64,000 bases of DNA from an uncultured Pelagibacteraceae bacterium (GTDB taxonomy: Bacteria > Pseudomonadota > Alphaproteobacteria > Pelagibacterales > Pelagibacteraceae). Where the stretch lies: the NCBI GenBank assembly GCA_902615445.1, contig CACMOQ010000002.1:62001-126000 (forward strand), given 5' to 3'. Under the pieces are notes generated by a model. That model was given only the letters and a program-made list of their open reading frames with translations. It was not told the origin of the DNA and ran no database searches. Positions 1-10,749 of this stretch are shown here, piece by piece. Each line of letters opens with the position of its first letter. The stretch's first letter is position 1. The translations under genes were made by a program, and so were the position numbers.

Positions 1-326
1 ATGCTCAAATTGGTGAGGATGGCGATGAATGGCAAGACTGGTTGGTAGATAAAGAATTAGATCATGATCTCAAATTTGCTCAGCAGGAAGAAATGGAGCA
101 AAGAAAAGATTTGTTAAAAAACTCTATAAAAGTTTTAAATGAAAGAGAAAAAGAAATTTTATATGCAAGAAGATTAAATGATACTCCATCTACTCTTGAG
201 GATTTAAGTAAAAAATATAAAATTAGCAGAGAAAGAGTAAGACAGGTAGAAAACAAGGCTTTTGAAAAATTACAAAAACATATGTTGCTTTTAGCTAGGT
301 CTAAAAATCTTCTTCCGGTTAATTAA
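1..326 (+). CDS. rpoH: RNA polymerase sigma-32 factor, C-terminal part (partial)
   Basis: This is the 3' end of a heat-shock sigma factor; the gene begins before the window and the frame is open from base 3. The visible part begins with the acidic DEWQDWLVD stretch typical of alphaproteobacterial RpoH, then sigma region 4. The region 4.2 helix-turn-helix ([20 protein letters not shown]), which contacts the -35 element, lies about 30 residues before the end. The stop codon overlaps that of convergent purA by a few bases, leaving no room for a terminator between them. RpoH rather than RpoD is inferred from the short C-terminus and the DEWQDWL segment. Confidence 0.9.
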   Translation, partial: AQIGEDGDEWQDWLVDKELDHDLKFAQQEEMEQRKDLLKNSIKVLNEREKEILYARRLNDTPSTLEDLSKKYKISRERVRQVENKAFEKLQKHMLLLARSKNLLPVN

Positions 327-1615
327 ATTTCAAAGGGATTCTCAACTAAGATTGTATCATCGCGTTCAGGGCTAGTTGATATACTAGAGATCTTTGCTCC
401 TATAAAATCCTCAATTGCAAAAATATATTTCTTTGCATTCTCGGGTAGATCAGTAATATTTTTAATTCCATTAGTTGAACTTTTCCATCCATCAAATATC
501 TTATAAATAGGTTTTATTTTTAATTGATCCTCAACAGCTGCCGGGAGGTAATCTATTTTTTTTCCATTTAAATCGTATTCAATACACATTTTTATCTTAT
601 CTAATTCATCTAATACATCAAGTTTTGTCAATGCAATTCCATCAATTCCTGAAACTTTAATTGTTTGTCTAACTAGAACTCCATCAAACCACCCGCATCT
701 CCTTTTACGTTTTGTGACAGTTCCAAACTCTTTACCTCTTGTCCCTAACAATTCGCCAGTTTTATCCACCAATTCTGTTGGGAATGGCCCTTCCCCAACT
801 CTGGTAGTATATGCTTTAGTAATACCTAATACGTAATTAATTGAATTTGGTCCACATCCAGTTCCTGTAGCAGCACTTGAGGCTACAGTATTGGAGGAAG
901 TTACAAAAGGATATGTGCCATGGTCAACATCAAGTAAAATACCTTGGGCACCTTCAAATAATATTTTTTTTTTGTGTTTTTTAAATTGATCAATTTTGAG
1001 CCAAACAGGTGCAGAAAATTTAAGAATTTCTGGGGCAATTTTCAACAAATCGTCTTTAAGCTGATTTTTTTCATATAATTTTTTTCCCAATCCTTTTCTA
1101 ATTGCATTATGGTGTAATAAAACAGTTTCTAATCTTTGATCTAAATTTTTCTCAGATCTAAGATCCATAACTCTTATTGAGCGTCTCCCAACTTTATCCT
1201 CATAAGCAGGCCCAATACCCCTGCGCGTAGTCCCAATTTTACTTTTACCAGCAGCATCCTCTCTAATCTCATCCATTTCACGATGAAATGGTAAAATTAA
1301 ATTTGCAGCCTCAGAAATCATAAAATTTTGTGAATTTACATTCACTCCTTTTTCTTTAATCTCTTTAATTTCATCTAGTAAGGACCAAGGATCTACAACA
1401 ACACCATTTCCAATTATTGAAATTTTGTTTTTTCTAACAATACCTGATGGAAGCAATCTAAGCTTGTAAGTTACTCCGTCTATAACAAGTGTATGCCCTG
1501 CGTTATGACCACCTTGAAATCTTATAACAACATCAGCTTGTTCAGATAACCAATCTACAATTTTTCCTTTTCCCTCATCTCCCCATTGTGAACCTACTAC
1601 TGCAATATTTCTCAT
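323..1615 (-). CDS. purA: Adenylosuccinate synthetase
   Basis: It converts IMP, aspartate and GTP to adenylosuccinate, the first committed step from IMP to AMP, in the cytoplasm. At 430 residues it is normal family length. The GDEGKGK loop with catalytic Asp13 is at residues 12-18 and GGHNAGHT with His41 follows. [23 protein letters not shown] and CGWFDGV are the other family signatures. It follows thiD directly (thiD begins downstream on the same strand) and its 3' end overlaps convergent rpoH. It is the last gene of the long minus-strand run that includes glmM, folP and ftsH. Confidence 0.97.
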   Translation of the reverse strand: MRNIAVVGSQWGDEGKGKIVDWLSEQADVVIRFQGGHNAGHTLVIDGVTYKLRLLPSGIVRKNKISIIGNGVVVDPWSLLDEIKEIKEKGVNVNSQNFMISEAANLILPFHREMDEIREDAAGKSKIGTTRRGIGPAYEDKVGRRSIRVMDLRSEKNLDQRLETVLLHHNAIRKGLGKKLYEKNQLKDDLLKIAPEILKFSAPVWLKIDQFKKHKKKILFEGAQGILLDVDHGTYPFVTSSNTVASSAATGTGCGPNSINYVLGITKAYTTRVGEGPFPTELVDKTGELLGTRGKEFGTVTKRKRRCGWFDGVLVRQTIKVSGIDGIALTKLDVLDELDKIKMCIEYDLNGKKIDYLPAAVEDQLKIKPIYKIFDGWKSSTNGIKNITDLPENAKKYIFAIEDFIGAKISSISTSPERDDTILVENPFEI

Positions 1616-2427
1616 TATCTAAATATTTTTTTTAAATCAATCGAATTTAAGTGGTTTATTGGACCATGCCCATTTCCAATTCTAGGGTTAGTTGATATGG
1701 CTGAATTTACATATTTAATTCCTAACTCACAAGATTTCTTTAATGTTTTTCCACATGAAAAAAAAGAGGTAATAGCAGTTGATAACGTACAACCAGTCCC
1801 GTGAGTATTTCTTGTATTCAACCTTTTATTTAAAAATACTTTAATTTCTTTTTTATTTACATATATATCATATAAATTATTTGATTTTAAGTGGCCTCCT
1901 TTAATTAAAACATTAGAAACACCAAGTTCTATTAATTTATTTGCAGCTAAAATCATATCATTCTTATTTTTTATTTTAGCTCCAGTTAAAATCTCAGCCT
2001 CAGGTATATTTGGGGTTATCAATGACACTTTCTTAAGCAATTTTTTTTTCATCACTTTTATTGCTTGATTAGTTATTAATCTAGAACCTCCTTTTGCTAT
2101 CATGACTGGATCTAAAATAATTTTTTTAATCTTTATCTCATCCAAGGATTTACTGACCTTATTTATCACTTGTGTAGAATGTAACATTCCAATTTTAACA
2201 GCATCTGGTTTAATATCTTTAGAGGTATAAATTATTTGATTGTAAATTTCATTTGCAGGAATTGAAACTACTGATTTCACACCCTGCGTATTTTGAATGG
2301 TGACAGCAGTTAAAGCAGTCATGGAATAAGACCCCAGGCAAGTGGCTGTTTTTATGTCTGCTTGAATACCTGCTCCTCCTGAAGAATCAGATCCTGCAAC
2401 AATAAGAATTTTTGATTTTACTTTCAA
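1615..2427 (-). CDS. thiD: Hydroxymethylpyrimidine / phosphomethylpyrimidine kinase
   Basis: It phosphorylates HMP and then HMP-phosphate to HMP-diphosphate for thiamine synthesis. The 270-residue ribokinase-fold protein shows [17 protein letters not shown] at the N-terminus (substrate binding), [10 protein letters not shown] in the middle, IKGGH, and the anion-hole/catalytic [13 protein letters not shown] near residue 208. It lies between glmM and purA with essentially no spacing, so it is probably cotranscribed. SAR11 cells are reported to lack de novo HMP synthesis and to need external HMP; a retained ThiD fits salvage of imported HMP. That physiological link is established for the group, not shown here. 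Confidence 0.95.
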   Translation of the reverse strand: MKVKSKILIVAGSDSSGGAGIQADIKTATCLGSYSMTALTAVTIQNTQGVKSVVSIPANEIYNQIIYTSKDIKPDAVKIGMLHSTQVINKVSKSLDEIKIKKIILDPVMIAKGGSRLITNQAIKVMKKKLLKKVSLITPNIPEAEILTGAKIKNKNDMILAANKLIELGVSNVLIKGGHLKSNNLYDIYVNKKEIKVFLNKRLNTRNTHGTGCTLSTAITSFFSCGKTLKKSCELGIKYVNSAISTNPRIGNGHGPINHLNSIDLKKIFR

Positions 2428-2428
2428 A

Positions 2429-3760
2429 TTATTTAATTTTTTTTAAAACGATGTTAACACATTTTAAAAGAAGATTTCTATTCTCACTTTCTGCCATTAT
2501 TCTTATCTTTGACTCTGTCCCTGACTTTCTTACAAGTATTCTTCCATGGCCTTTGATAAGTTTAGTTGCTAATTTAATTGAGTTTTTAATTTTAGATTTT
2601 TTGATAATATTCTTATCTTTAACCTGAACGTTCTTTAGTAACTGTGGTGTTTTTTTAAATTTATCGAAAAATTCACTAGCTTTTTTTCTTTTTCTTAAAG
2701 CAAATAAAGCCTCTAAAGCAACAAGTAGCCCATCTCCTGTGGTTGCAAATTTACCCAAAATAATATGACCTGATTGTTCGCCACCTAAATTAAATTTAGT
2801 TTTTTGCATCTTTTCTTTAACATACCTATCACCAACCCTAGCGCGAATAAATTTAATCCCTTTTCTTTTAAAATATTTTTCAAGGCCATAATTAGACATT
2901 TGTGTTCCAACAACACCCCCTTTCAACATTTTTTTATTTTTCCATCTTGTTGCTAAAGCCGCAATAATTTGATCTCCATCTATAATATTACTTTTTTCAT
3001 CACACATAATTATTCTGTCTGCATCTCCATCCAATGAAATTCCTATATGCGCCTTGTGTTTTTTAACAGCAAATTTTATCTTGTTAGGAAATGTTGAACC
3101 ACAATTTTTGTTTATATTTAAACCATTTGGATTTACTCCAATTGTAATTACTTTAGCACCTAAAGATTTTAATAATTCGGGCCCAGCTTTGTAACCAGCT
3201 CCATTAGCACAATCAATCACAATCCTAAAACCTCTTAAATTAAATTTTTTGGTAAAATTTTTTTTTAGTATCTTAATATAATCTTTCGTACCAGTTTCTA
3301 ATCTTTTTACTCTACCCAATTTTTCTGGTTTTGAGAGGTTTTTAATAATTTTTTTTTCTATTAGACTTTCAATTTTTTTTTCAATTTTATCTGACAATTT
3401 CATTCCATCTGGACCAAATAATTTTAAACCATTATCATTATGTGGATTATGTGAGGCTGTAATCATAATGCCCATATTTGCCCTCATAGTTTTTGTGAGC
3501 ATTGCTAAACCATTTGTTGGCAAAGGGCCAAGAGTATATACGTGCATTCCTGCTGATGCCAATCCAGAAACAAGCGCTGGTTCTAAAGAGTAACCTGATA
3601 ATCTTGTATCTTTTGCAATTATTGCAACTTGTTTTTTTTTTTTTTGAGATTTAAAATACGTTGCACTGGCTAAACCAAATTTAAAAAACATATCTCCATT
3701 AATATTTTCACTGTTAATAGTTCCTCTTATACCGTCAGTACCAAAATATTTTTTTGTCAT
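2429..3760 (-). CDS. glmM: Phosphoglucosamine mutase
   Basis: It interconverts glucosamine-6-phosphate and glucosamine-1-phosphate, feeding UDP-GlcNAc for peptidoglycan and lipid A. The 443-residue protein has the FGTDGIRG start, the phosphoserine loop TASHNPHNDNG with Ser103, the metal-binding DGDADR at 244-249, GGEQSGHI and the C-terminal phosphate-binding RKSGTE. All catalytic motifs are intact. Its start codon overlaps the folP stop by one base (TAATG), which suggests translational coupling. The ftsH-folP-glmM order is common in alphaproteobacteria. Confidence 0.96.
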   Translation of the reverse strand: MTKKYFGTDGIRGTINSENINGDMFFKFGLASATYFKSQKKKKQVAIIAKDTRLSGYSLEPALVSGLASAGMHVYTLGPLPTNGLAMLTKTMRANMGIMITASHNPHNDNGLKLFGPDGMKLSDKIEKKIESLIEKKIIKNLSKPEKLGRVKRLETGTKDYIKILKKNFTKKFNLRGFRIVIDCANGAGYKAGPELLKSLGAKVITIGVNPNGLNINKNCGSTFPNKIKFAVKKHKAHIGISLDGDADRIIMCDEKSNIIDGDQIIAALATRWKNKKMLKGGVVGTQMSNYGLEKYFKRKGIKFIRARVGDRYVKEKMQKTKFNLGGEQSGHIILGKFATTGDGLLVALEALFALRKRKKASEFFDKFKKTPQLLKNVQVKDKNIIKKSKIKNSIKLATKLIKGHGRILVRKSGTESKIRIMAESENRNLLLKCVNIVLKKIK

Positions 3761-4815
3761 TAATAGTTAATAATTTTTTTAAATATCTTTAATCCTTGTT
3801 TTACTTCATTTACATCGTGAATTCTTAAGATTTGAACGCCTTGCATCATTAAATAAATTGATGATGCTGTTGTTCCTCCAATCCTGGACTTACTATCATT
3901 TTTTCCAGACAAATCTTTAATAAACCTTTTCCTTGAATTTCCTACAAGTATAGGAAATCCTAAAGAATGAAAAATGGAAATATTGTGGATTAGACTCATA
4001 TTATGTTTCAAATTTTTTCCAAAACCTATACCTGGGTCTAAAATTATATTGTTATGCTTGATACCTTTTGATCTTAATAATTTTATTTTATCTTCAAAAA
4101 AATCATATATATCTAATATCTCATTTTTATAATGTGGTTTATTCTGCATATTTTCTGGAAGACCTTTTGAATGTTGTATGATAAATGGAACTTTATACTT
4201 TTTAAGTATACCTATTGTATTAACATCAAAATCAAGACCTGAAACATCGTTAATTAATTTCACACCTTTCTTTATACCTTTCTCCATAATATTTGATTTT
4301 CTTGTATCTAAAGATAGTGGTATTTTTTTTTTAATTAACAATTTTAAAATTTTATTAATCCTGTTCCACTCTAGACTTTCAGAAATTGCTTTTGATCCTG
4401 GTCTGGTTGATTCACCTCCAATATCAATTAAATTTGCTCCATCTCTTATCAAATTAGTCGCATGATAAACTCCTTTTTTCGTTGAATTAAATTTTCCACC
4501 ATCTGAAAAACTATCTGGTGTTAAATTCAATATACCCAATAAATTAGGAGACTTTTCAAAATTAAAATTTGAAAAATTTTTTTTCTTTAATTTAATCTTT
4601 TTTAAATCAAAATTTATTTTTTTTCTTTGTGGTTTTGATAAGTTTTTTATTTGATTTATGGAAATTCTTCTCTTTGATTTTCGGGTTATTATTTCAATTT
4701 GGTCAAATGAAATTTCTTTTTTCTTACATAGTGGTAAAGTTTTTTTTTGATTTACTAATTTAATCGAATGGTTTCCATAGTAGAAATTACACGCCCTTGT
4801 GTAATATCTGAACAT
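3760..4815 (-). CDS. folP: Dihydropteroate synthase
   Basis: It condenses p-aminobenzoate with dihydropterin pyrophosphate to make dihydropteroate in folate synthesis. The TIM-barrel domain occupies about residues 90-345, with LLGILNLTPDSFSDGG starting near residue 92, GGESTRPGS, DPGIGFGK, GNSRKRFI and RIHDVNEV. Before it is a basic extension of about 85 residues that the E. coli enzyme lacks; longer N-termini occur in alphaproteobacterial FolP. The gene lies between ftsH (5 bases away) and glmM (1-base overlap). Confidence 0.93.
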   Translation of the reverse strand: MFRYYTRACNFYYGNHSIKLVNQKKTLPLCKKKEISFDQIEIITRKSKRRISINQIKNLSKPQRKKINFDLKKIKLKKKNFSNFNFEKSPNLLGILNLTPDSFSDGGKFNSTKKGVYHATNLIRDGANLIDIGGESTRPGSKAISESLEWNRINKILKLLIKKKIPLSLDTRKSNIMEKGIKKGVKLINDVSGLDFDVNTIGILKKYKVPFIIQHSKGLPENMQNKPHYKNEILDIYDFFEDKIKLLRSKGIKHNNIILDPGIGFGKNLKHNMSLIHNISIFHSLGFPILVGNSRKRFIKDLSGKNDSKSRIGGTTASSIYLMMQGVQILRIHDVNEVKQGLKIFKKIINY

Positions 4816-4820
4816 TAAAA

Positions 4821-6722
4821 TTAGTGAACAATTTTTGGTTTTAGGCCCAACGCTCCCATTGCAGAGCCTTTATCTTCTTCAACTTGTAAATTATCTTTAT
4901 CAGTAGGATAAATGTTTTTATTAATTATGTTTTCAATTTCCTCACCAGTCAAGGTTTCATAAGTGATAAGTGCTTTTGCAATTTTGTGCAAATCATCGAT
5001 TCTTTCTGTCAAAATTTCTCTGGCTTTATTGTAACCTTCATCAACTAATCTTCTAATTTCTTTATCTATTTTTCTAGCAACTTCTTCTGAAACGGATTGA
5101 GTTTGAGTTACTGATCTTCCTAAAAATACCTCTTCCTGATTTTCTCCATACTCTACGGGACCCATCTCCTCGCTCATTCCATATTTTGTTACCATTGCCC
5201 TAGCAAGTTGTGTAGCTTGGTTTATATCAGAACCATTTCCACCACCAGCCCCAGTCGAAATATTATCTTTTCCAAAAATGATTTCCTCAGCTACTCTTCC
5301 ACCAAAACATACCGCGAGTCTAGCTTTCAAATATTTGATAGAGTAACCATGTTTATCTCGCTCAGGTAAATTCATAACCATACCCAATGCTCTGCCTCTT
5401 GGGATAATTGTAGCTTTATGTATAGGATCATAACTTGACATATTAAATGATACCAGAGCATGTCCACCTTCATGATAAGCGGTCAGTTTTTTTTCATCCT
5501 CAGTCATAACCATTGATCGTCTCTCAGCTCCCATCATGACTTTATCTTTTGCATCTTCAAACTCATTTAAAGTTACTATTCTTTTGTTTTTTCTTGCAGC
5601 CAAAAGTGCAGCTTCATTTACTAAATTTGCTAGATCAGCTCCTGAAAAACCTGGCGTTCCTCTAGCAATAGTTCTCAAATTTACATCTGGACCCATTTTA
5701 ATTTTTTTTACATGCACTTTCAAAATTTTTTCTCTTCCAATAATGTCTGGATTTGAGACTACTACTTGACGATCAAATCTTCCTGGTCTTAACAATGCAG
5801 GATCTAGTACATCTGGTCTATTGGTTGCAGCAATTATTATTACTCCTTCATTTGTATCGAAACCATCCATTTCAACAAGCAATTGATTTAGAGTTTGTTC
5901 CCTCTCATCATTACCTCCTCCAAGACCAGCCCCCCTGCTTCTTCCGACTGCGTCTATTTCATCTATAAATATTATACAAGGTGAATTTTTCTTTCCTTGT
6001 TCGAACATATCTCTTACTCTAGATGCACCAACTCCTACAAACATTTCAACAAAATCAGATCCTGAAATTGTAAAAAATGGAACCCCAGCTTCTCCTGCAA
6101 TAGCTCTAGCCAATAAAGTTTTTCCAGTGCCTGGTGGGCCAACTAATAAAGCGCCTCTTGGTATTTTACCTCCAAGTCTACTGAACTTTTTTGGGTCTTT
6201 TAAAAATTCAACTATTTCCTCTACTTCCTCTTTAGCTTCTTCAACACCAGCAACATCATTAAATGTAACTTTACCTTTCAGTTCGTTCATCATTTTTGCT
6301 TTTGATCTTCCAAAGCCCATTGCTCCACCTTTTCCGCCTTGCATTTGTCTCATAAAAAAAATCCAAACTGCAATTAACAGAAGCATTGGGAACCATGAAA
6401 GCAAAACACCAAAAAGAGATGGCATTTTTTCATCAATAGGTGATGCAGATATACTTACTCCCTTTTCAGAAAGTTTTTCGATAAGGTTTGGGTCTTCAGG
6501 CGAATAAGTAGAGAAGCTATTTCCGTTTGAATATACTCCTTTAATGTTTTTACCTTGAATTTCTACTTTTACAACTTCTCCATTTTCAACGGAGGTTAAA
6601 AAATCCGAAAATATAACTTTGCTACCCTTTAAAGCATTAGCTTGAGGATTTTTAAACATGTTGTACAGGCCTATAGTCAACAGAACTATTATTGCCCACA
6701 TAACTATATTTTTTGTATTCAT
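4821..6722 (-). CDS. ftsH: ATP-dependent zinc metalloprotease FtsH
   Basis: This is the membrane-anchored AAA+ protease that degrades misfolded membrane proteins and regulators such as sigma-32 and LpxC. Two transmembrane helices (about residues 7-24 and 104-124) flank a periplasmic domain. The AAA domain follows, with Walker A GPPGTGKT at 195-202, Walker [13 protein letters not shown] and the second region of homology [19 protein letters not shown]. The zinc-protease motif HEGGH is at 417-421. At 633 residues it is full length. It lies downstream of tilS after a 63-base gap, which may hold its own promoter. Confidence 0.97.
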   Translation of the reverse strand: MNTKNIVMWAIIVLLTIGLYNMFKNPQANALKGSKVIFSDFLTSVENGEVVKVEIQGKNIKGVYSNGNSFSTYSPEDPNLIEKLSEKGVSISASPIDEKMPSLFGVLLSWFPMLLLIAVWIFFMRQMQGGKGGAMGFGRSKAKMMNELKGKVTFNDVAGVEEAKEEVEEIVEFLKDPKKFSRLGGKIPRGALLVGPPGTGKTLLARAIAGEAGVPFFTISGSDFVEMFVGVGASRVRDMFEQGKKNSPCIIFIDEIDAVGRSRGAGLGGGNDEREQTLNQLLVEMDGFDTNEGVIIIAATNRPDVLDPALLRPGRFDRQVVVSNPDIIGREKILKVHVKKIKMGPDVNLRTIARGTPGFSGADLANLVNEAALLAARKNKRIVTLNEFEDAKDKVMMGAERRSMVMTEDEKKLTAYHEGGHALVSFNMSSYDPIHKATIIPRGRALGMVMNLPERDKHGYSIKYLKARLAVCFGGRVAEEIIFGKDNISTGAGGGNGSDINQATQLARAMVTKYGMSEEMGPVEYGENQEEVFLGRSVTQTQSVSEEVARKIDKEIRRLVDEGYNKAREILTERIDDLHKIAKALITYETLTGEEIENIINKNIYPTDKDNLQVEEDKGSAMGALGLKPKIVH

Positions 6723-6785
6723 GGCTATAAAATAAGAATTATTATCAATTTAACAAGTGACAATTTTGGTATTTATTCATTAAAT

Positions 6786-7814
6786 TCAATGTTCTTTTGA
6801 TAATATTATTGTTTGATTTACTTTTTCTATAATGCAACCTCCTAAAGTTTGTTTAAAAAACCTGTTATTTTCAATTTTTGAGATAATTTTAGCTAGTTTT
6901 TTTCCTCTCACTGAATAGCTTCTTTTTCCAATTAATTTTATCGATTCTGAGAGAGATCTTAAAATTATTTCAAAAGGTTGATTGAAATATTGATTTTTAA
7001 TAATCAACCTCTTTTTTTTTAATGAAAAAAAAGTATTTTTTTTTAAATTTTCATTTACATAATAATCTACTACATTATTGGAATGCTTCAAATTTTTAAT
7101 TGTAGTAATTAATTTTTTTCGATCGAGACCTTTATTTTGAAATTCTTTAATTAATTTTCTAACTTGAATTCTTAAATACTTTTCATCTTTATTAGAAGGA
7201 TCATCTATATAGAAATTAAACACTTTTTTTGCAATAAATCTTAGATTCTCTTTTTTTTCATCAATTAAAGGTCTTAATAAATTTTTTCCATTTATTACGA
7301 CCTCTCTGTCAAAAGAAACCAAGCCCTTTAGCCCACTTCCTCTAAGCATCCTAATAAAAAAGTTCTCAAAAAGATCACTTTCGTTATGTCCAAGTAGAAT
7401 ATTGTTAATCTTAAGTTTATCAGACTCCAAAAACAATAATTTGTATCTTTTTTCTCTAGCTATTGACTGTATGTTTTTAAGTGGCTTTTTTCCAAACCAG
7501 GTTAATATTTTAGTATCTATAAAATAGGTTTTTAAAATTTTTTGTGTTTTTTTTGCTTCTTTAGTGGACGCTTTTCTAAGTTTGTGATCTACAATTAAAA
7601 ACTTTGCAATTAATTTTTTTTTAATTGAGTATATTTTTGCTAAGAATGCTAGAGCCAAACTATCTGGACCTCCCGAGACTGCAACAATAAATTTTTCAGA
7701 AATGTTAAGATTTTTTTCAAAATTCTTATAAATTTTTTTGATTCTTTTATGATTTAATTTTTTTTCTAAAGTCTTAGGAATTTTGCTTGCTACATTCAAA
7801 TTTTTGAGACTCAT
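6786..7814 (-). CDS. tilS: tRNA(Ile)-lysidine synthetase
   Basis: It modifies the CAU anticodon of a minor tRNA-Ile with lysine so that it reads AUA. The PP-loop ATP-pyrophosphatase motif SGGPDS is at residues 47-52, followed by a short N-type ATPase domain; the C-terminal part is basic and divergent, with only remnants of the usual substrate-binding domain. The first 41 bases overlap the end of cpoB. No other Met lies before the PP-loop, so either this start is right or a shorter non-ATG start is used. With so AT-rich a genome, AUA decoding is heavily used. Confidence 0.9.
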   Translation of the reverse strand: MSLKNLNVASKIPKTLEKKLNHKRIKKIYKNFEKNLNISEKFIVAVSGGPDSLALAFLAKIYSIKKKLIAKFLIVDHKLRKASTKEAKKTQKILKTYFIDTKILTWFGKKPLKNIQSIAREKRYKLLFLESDKLKINNILLGHNESDLFENFFIRMLRGSGLKGLVSFDREVVINGKNLLRPLIDEKKENLRFIAKKVFNFYIDDPSNKDEKYLRIQVRKLIKEFQNKGLDRKKLITTIKNLKHSNNVVDYYVNENLKKNTFFSLKKKRLIIKNQYFNQPFEIILRSLSESIKLIGKRSYSVRGKKLAKIISKIENNRFFKQTLGGCIIEKVNQTIILSKEH

Positions 7815-8757
7815 ATTTGGCTTTTTGAATTACAGATTGGTTAGCATCTGGATATTGATTTTGAACACCATTAATCATTTTACATCCCTGGTCTTTTTCA
7901 CCAATTTGAACCATTGATACACCAAGCTTTAGTAAATTTATAGGGGCTTTTTCTCCTTTCGGATATTTTTGATATCCCTCTAAATAAGCAGAGGCAGCAT
8001 CTGTATAAAGTTGTCGAATTCTAAATGTTTCTGCGTACCAATATTGAGCATTTCCAGCCAACTCATGATCTGGATTAGTTAAAACAAATTCTCTAAAAGC
8101 TCTCTCAGCCGTTGTGTAATCTCCATTTTTTAAAAAACTGGTTGCGAAAGCATACTGTTTCTCAATCGGTGCTTCAGGTAAAATTTTTTCCTCTGCTTGA
8201 AATGTTTCTGTTACAATTGATGCAGTTGTTTCAACAGACTCTATTTTTTGAGTTTTTTCTGCTGTAGCAGTATCCTTATAGGATATTGTACCTAAATCTT
8301 GTGGTTGAGAACTTCCAGGTAGTTGTTCTTCATCTGTTTTATTGGAAACTTTAATATCCATATTGTTACCAGAAGTTGATTTTTCTAAATCTTGAAATCT
8401 TATTTGGTTATCAGCTTGCACTTTAGACAATCTATTTGATAACTTATCTAACTTAAAGTTTATCTCTTCAAATTTATTGGTTAATTCTTGAAATTGATTT
8501 TCAATTTCAGAAAGTTTGAGCAAATGCCTAGTTAAAACATCTTCTGAATTGAATTCAGAGCTAACTGAGCTATCAGAATTGTTATTTAAAGAATTATTTG
8601 TTTGTGAGTAAACAGCTTTTTCAAGTGTTTTTAGATCCTTTTGAATTAAACTTAACACCTCATAAATATCATGATTATCAGCTTTAGTATTAAAATTTGT
8701 TAAATAAGCTAGAATTAACAATAAACTTAAGAACAAAACTTTTTTTTTTAAATACAT
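7774..8757 (-). CDS. cpoB: Tol-Pal system protein CpoB/YbgF (coiled coil + TPR)
   Basis: This periplasmic partner of the Tol-Pal system links outer-membrane constriction to septal cell-wall synthesis. The 327-residue protein has an N-terminal hydrophobic signal (about residues 6-24). A coiled-coil stretch with heptad Leu/Ile follows (about 70-125), then a Ser/Thr/Glu-rich linker, then TPR repeats from about residue 200 (YAFATSFLKNGDYTTAERAF and ELAGNAQYWYAETFRIRQLY). It follows pal in the usual order, but an intrinsic terminator (8787-8826) separates them, so it probably gets less transcription or has its own promoter. Confidence 0.9.
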   Translation of the reverse strand: MYLKKKVLFLSLLLILAYLTNFNTKADNHDIYEVLSLIQKDLKTLEKAVYSQTNNSLNNNSDSSVSSEFNSEDVLTRHLLKLSEIENQFQELTNKFEEINFKLDKLSNRLSKVQADNQIRFQDLEKSTSGNNMDIKVSNKTDEEQLPGSSQPQDLGTISYKDTATAEKTQKIESVETTASIVTETFQAEEKILPEAPIEKQYAFATSFLKNGDYTTAERAFREFVLTNPDHELAGNAQYWYAETFRIRQLYTDAASAYLEGYQKYPKGEKAPINLLKLGVSMVQIGEKDQGCKMINGVQNQYPDANQSVIQKAKYESQKFECSKQNS

Positions 8758-8786
8758 TACTAATAACTAGAAAAGATAATGATGGC

Positions 8787-8826
8787 AAAAAAAAGACCCT
8801 TAAGGATGAAACCTAAGGGTCTTTTT
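8787..8826 (-). terminator. Intrinsic terminator after pal
   Basis: A 13-15 bp hairpin with one bulged base has arms around 8792-8805 (AAGACCCTTAAGG) and 8812-8825 (CCTAAGGGTCTTT). Read on the minus strand it follows the pal stop codon and ends in eight T residues. It is near-symmetric, so it could work both ways. It is the clearest terminator in the conserved half of the window and lies inside the pal-cpoB junction. Confidence 0.85.
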
Positions 8827-8839
8827 AATTTAAATATAA

Positions 8840-9319
8840 TTAGTTAGCTTTTACAGTAACTGATCTTCTATTTTTGGACCAGGATAGTGGATTAGATCCT
8901 GAATCAACAGGTCTCTCTTTACCATAACTCAAAACTGAAATCCTATCTGAAGATACACCATATGTCATAAGGTAATCTTTAGCTGCGTTAGCTCTTCGCT
9001 CACCTAAAGCCAAGTTGTATTCTCTTGTTCCTCTTTCATCAGCGTGTCCTTCTAATACAATATTTATTTTTGAATTTTTTCTCAACCATGCTGCCTGCTT
9101 TCTTAAAGTTTCTCTTGAAGCGGTAGTTAAGACTGACTCGTTTGTGGCAAAAAATACTCTGTCAGGAACGCCTGAAGCTAAATATTCAACTGTATCTTTA
9201 CCAGTGTAAACATCTCCTTGCATTTGACCTGTTCCTGCTTTTTTGGTTGCACAAGCGGAAAGTGCTAAACATGCAACAATAATTAAAAGTGCATTTTTTA
9301 CAATTTTGTTAAATTCCAT
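8840..9319 (-). CDS. pal: Peptidoglycan-associated lipoprotein Pal
   Basis: Pal is an outer-membrane lipoprotein that binds peptidoglycan and TolB and keeps the envelope layers together at division. The signal peptide ends in a lipobox (LSAC) with lipidated Cys23. The OmpA-like domain from about residue 55 carries the peptidoglycan-binding signature LEGHADERGTREYNLALGERR. Length is 159 residues. A good Shine-Dalgarno (AAGGAG) precedes the start. The 81-base gap to tolB is large for this genome and may contain a separate promoter, which would fit a need for high Pal levels. Confidence 0.96.
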   Translation of the reverse strand: MEFNKIVKNALLIIVACLALSACATKKAGTGQMQGDVYTGKDTVEYLASGVPDRVFFATNESVLTTASRETLRKQAAWLRKNSKINIVLEGHADERGTREYNLALGERRANAAKDYLMTYGVSSDRISVLSYGKERPVDSGSNPLSWSKNRRSVTVKAN

Positions 9320-9400
9320 AAAACTCCTTGATCAATTTACTTAAGTATAATCTTCCACAATTAGATAGATGTTTCAAGTCTAAAAATCAAGCTAATTTAT

Positions 9401-10741
9401 CTAATTACTTAATAAAGATGACCAAGATGGGTCTGAAGCATCTGTTGGCGTCTTAACCTCACGCTCATTATAGCCTGTAAGGTCTATAGACCATAGTTTT
9501 GCAGAGAAGCCCTTACCTTCATTATCTGTTTTTGTTTCTCGGTAAAAAATTAAAACCCTACCATTTGGCGACCAAGATGGTGCTTCCTGATAAAAATTTT
9601 CTGTTAACAATCTTTCTCCTGATCCATCAGTTCTCATAACGCCAATGTAGAATTTACCTTTATGTAATTTGGTAAAAGCAATCAAATCTCCTCTAGGAGA
9701 CCAAACAGGCGTTCCATAAAGTCCTTTTCCAAAGGAAATTCTTTTTACATTTTTTCCACTACTTTCCATTACATATATTTGTTGGTAACCGCTTCTATCA
9801 GAATTGAAAGAAATAAATTTACCATCAGGAGAATAAGATGGCGAAGTATCGATTGAAGGATGATTTGTTATTCGATCAACAACCCTACTATCTAAGTCCA
9901 TAGTGTAAATATCAGAATTTCCATCTTTTGCAAAACTCATAATAATTTTTTTTCCATCAGGAGAAAATCTTGGTGCAAAAGTCATACCCGGAAAATCACC
10001 AACAACTTCTTGAGTACCTGTTTCTATATCAAGTAAATAAACTCTTGGTAAATTTTTAAAATAAGAAAGATAAGTGACCATTTGACTAGTTTTATTAAAT
10101 CGAGGAGTTAAAACTAGCTCATTTCCAAGCGTCAAAAATTTATTATTAAAACCATCTTGATCCATAATTGCCAATTTTTTTACTCTTTGTGTTTTTGGTC
10201 CCTCTTCTGCTACGTAAATAATTCTTGTATCAAAATAACCTTTTTCACCTGTTAATCTCTCATAAACTTTATCAGAAATTATGTGACCAACTCTTCTCCA
10301 ATTAGTGGGAACTGTAGTAAACGCTAATGCCATCATTTCTCTTCCTGCTAAAATATCCCACAACCTAAATTCAACTCTTAGTTTTTCATCTACATAGTTA
10401 ACCTTGCCTGTAATTAATGCTTGAGCTTTAATTAATTTCCAATCCTCAAATCTTGGTTTTAAATTTGCAATATCAGGTTTTTGAAGAAAGGCCTCTCTAT
10501 TCAATGGATTAAATAATCCTGACGTTTTGAGATTTTTTTCAATAATTATAGATATTTCTGAACCAATATCTTTTTTATTTAAAATTTTATCAAATTTAGT
10601 TTTTGACTCATTATCTATTGCTAGTGGTGAGACTGCTAAAGGAAGTGGGTCTAAGTTACCCCTAGTAATATCAACTTTGATCAGACCGTATGCATTGAAA
10701 GGCAATAAAATAAAAACAAGAAGAGTTATTTTTTTTATCAT
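9401..10741 (-). CDS. tolB: Tol-Pal periplasmic protein TolB
   Basis: This periplasmic protein connects TolA in the inner membrane with Pal in the outer membrane. It has a cleavable signal (about residues 1-19), an N-terminal alpha/beta domain, then a six-bladed beta-propeller made of WD40-like PD40 repeats, seen as [40 protein letters not shown] and [12 protein letters not shown]. At 446 residues it is full length. It starts 8 bases after tolA on the minus strand. Confidence 0.96.
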   Translation of the reverse strand: MIKKITLLVFILLPFNAYGLIKVDITRGNLDPLPLAVSPLAIDNESKTKFDKILNKKDIGSEISIIIEKNLKTSGLFNPLNREAFLQKPDIANLKPRFEDWKLIKAQALITGKVNYVDEKLRVEFRLWDILAGREMMALAFTTVPTNWRRVGHIISDKVYERLTGEKGYFDTRIIYVAEEGPKTQRVKKLAIMDQDGFNNKFLTLGNELVLTPRFNKTSQMVTYLSYFKNLPRVYLLDIETGTQEVVGDFPGMTFAPRFSPDGKKIIMSFAKDGNSDIYTMDLDSRVVDRITNHPSIDTSPSYSPDGKFISFNSDRSGYQQIYVMESSGKNVKRISFGKGLYGTPVWSPRGDLIAFTKLHKGKFYIGVMRTDGSGERLLTENFYQEAPSWSPNGRVLIFYRETKTDNEGKGFSAKLWSIDLTGYNEREVKTPTDASDPSWSSLLSN

Positions 10742-10749
10742 AATTTATT

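Noticed and set aside
5536..5968. Open frames antisense to ftsH and other long genes (also at 2412, 4178, 6127, 11147, 13619, 24825)
   Set aside because: They lie entirely opposite conserved coding genes, have no family motifs or ribosome sites, and arise from codon bias of the real gene.
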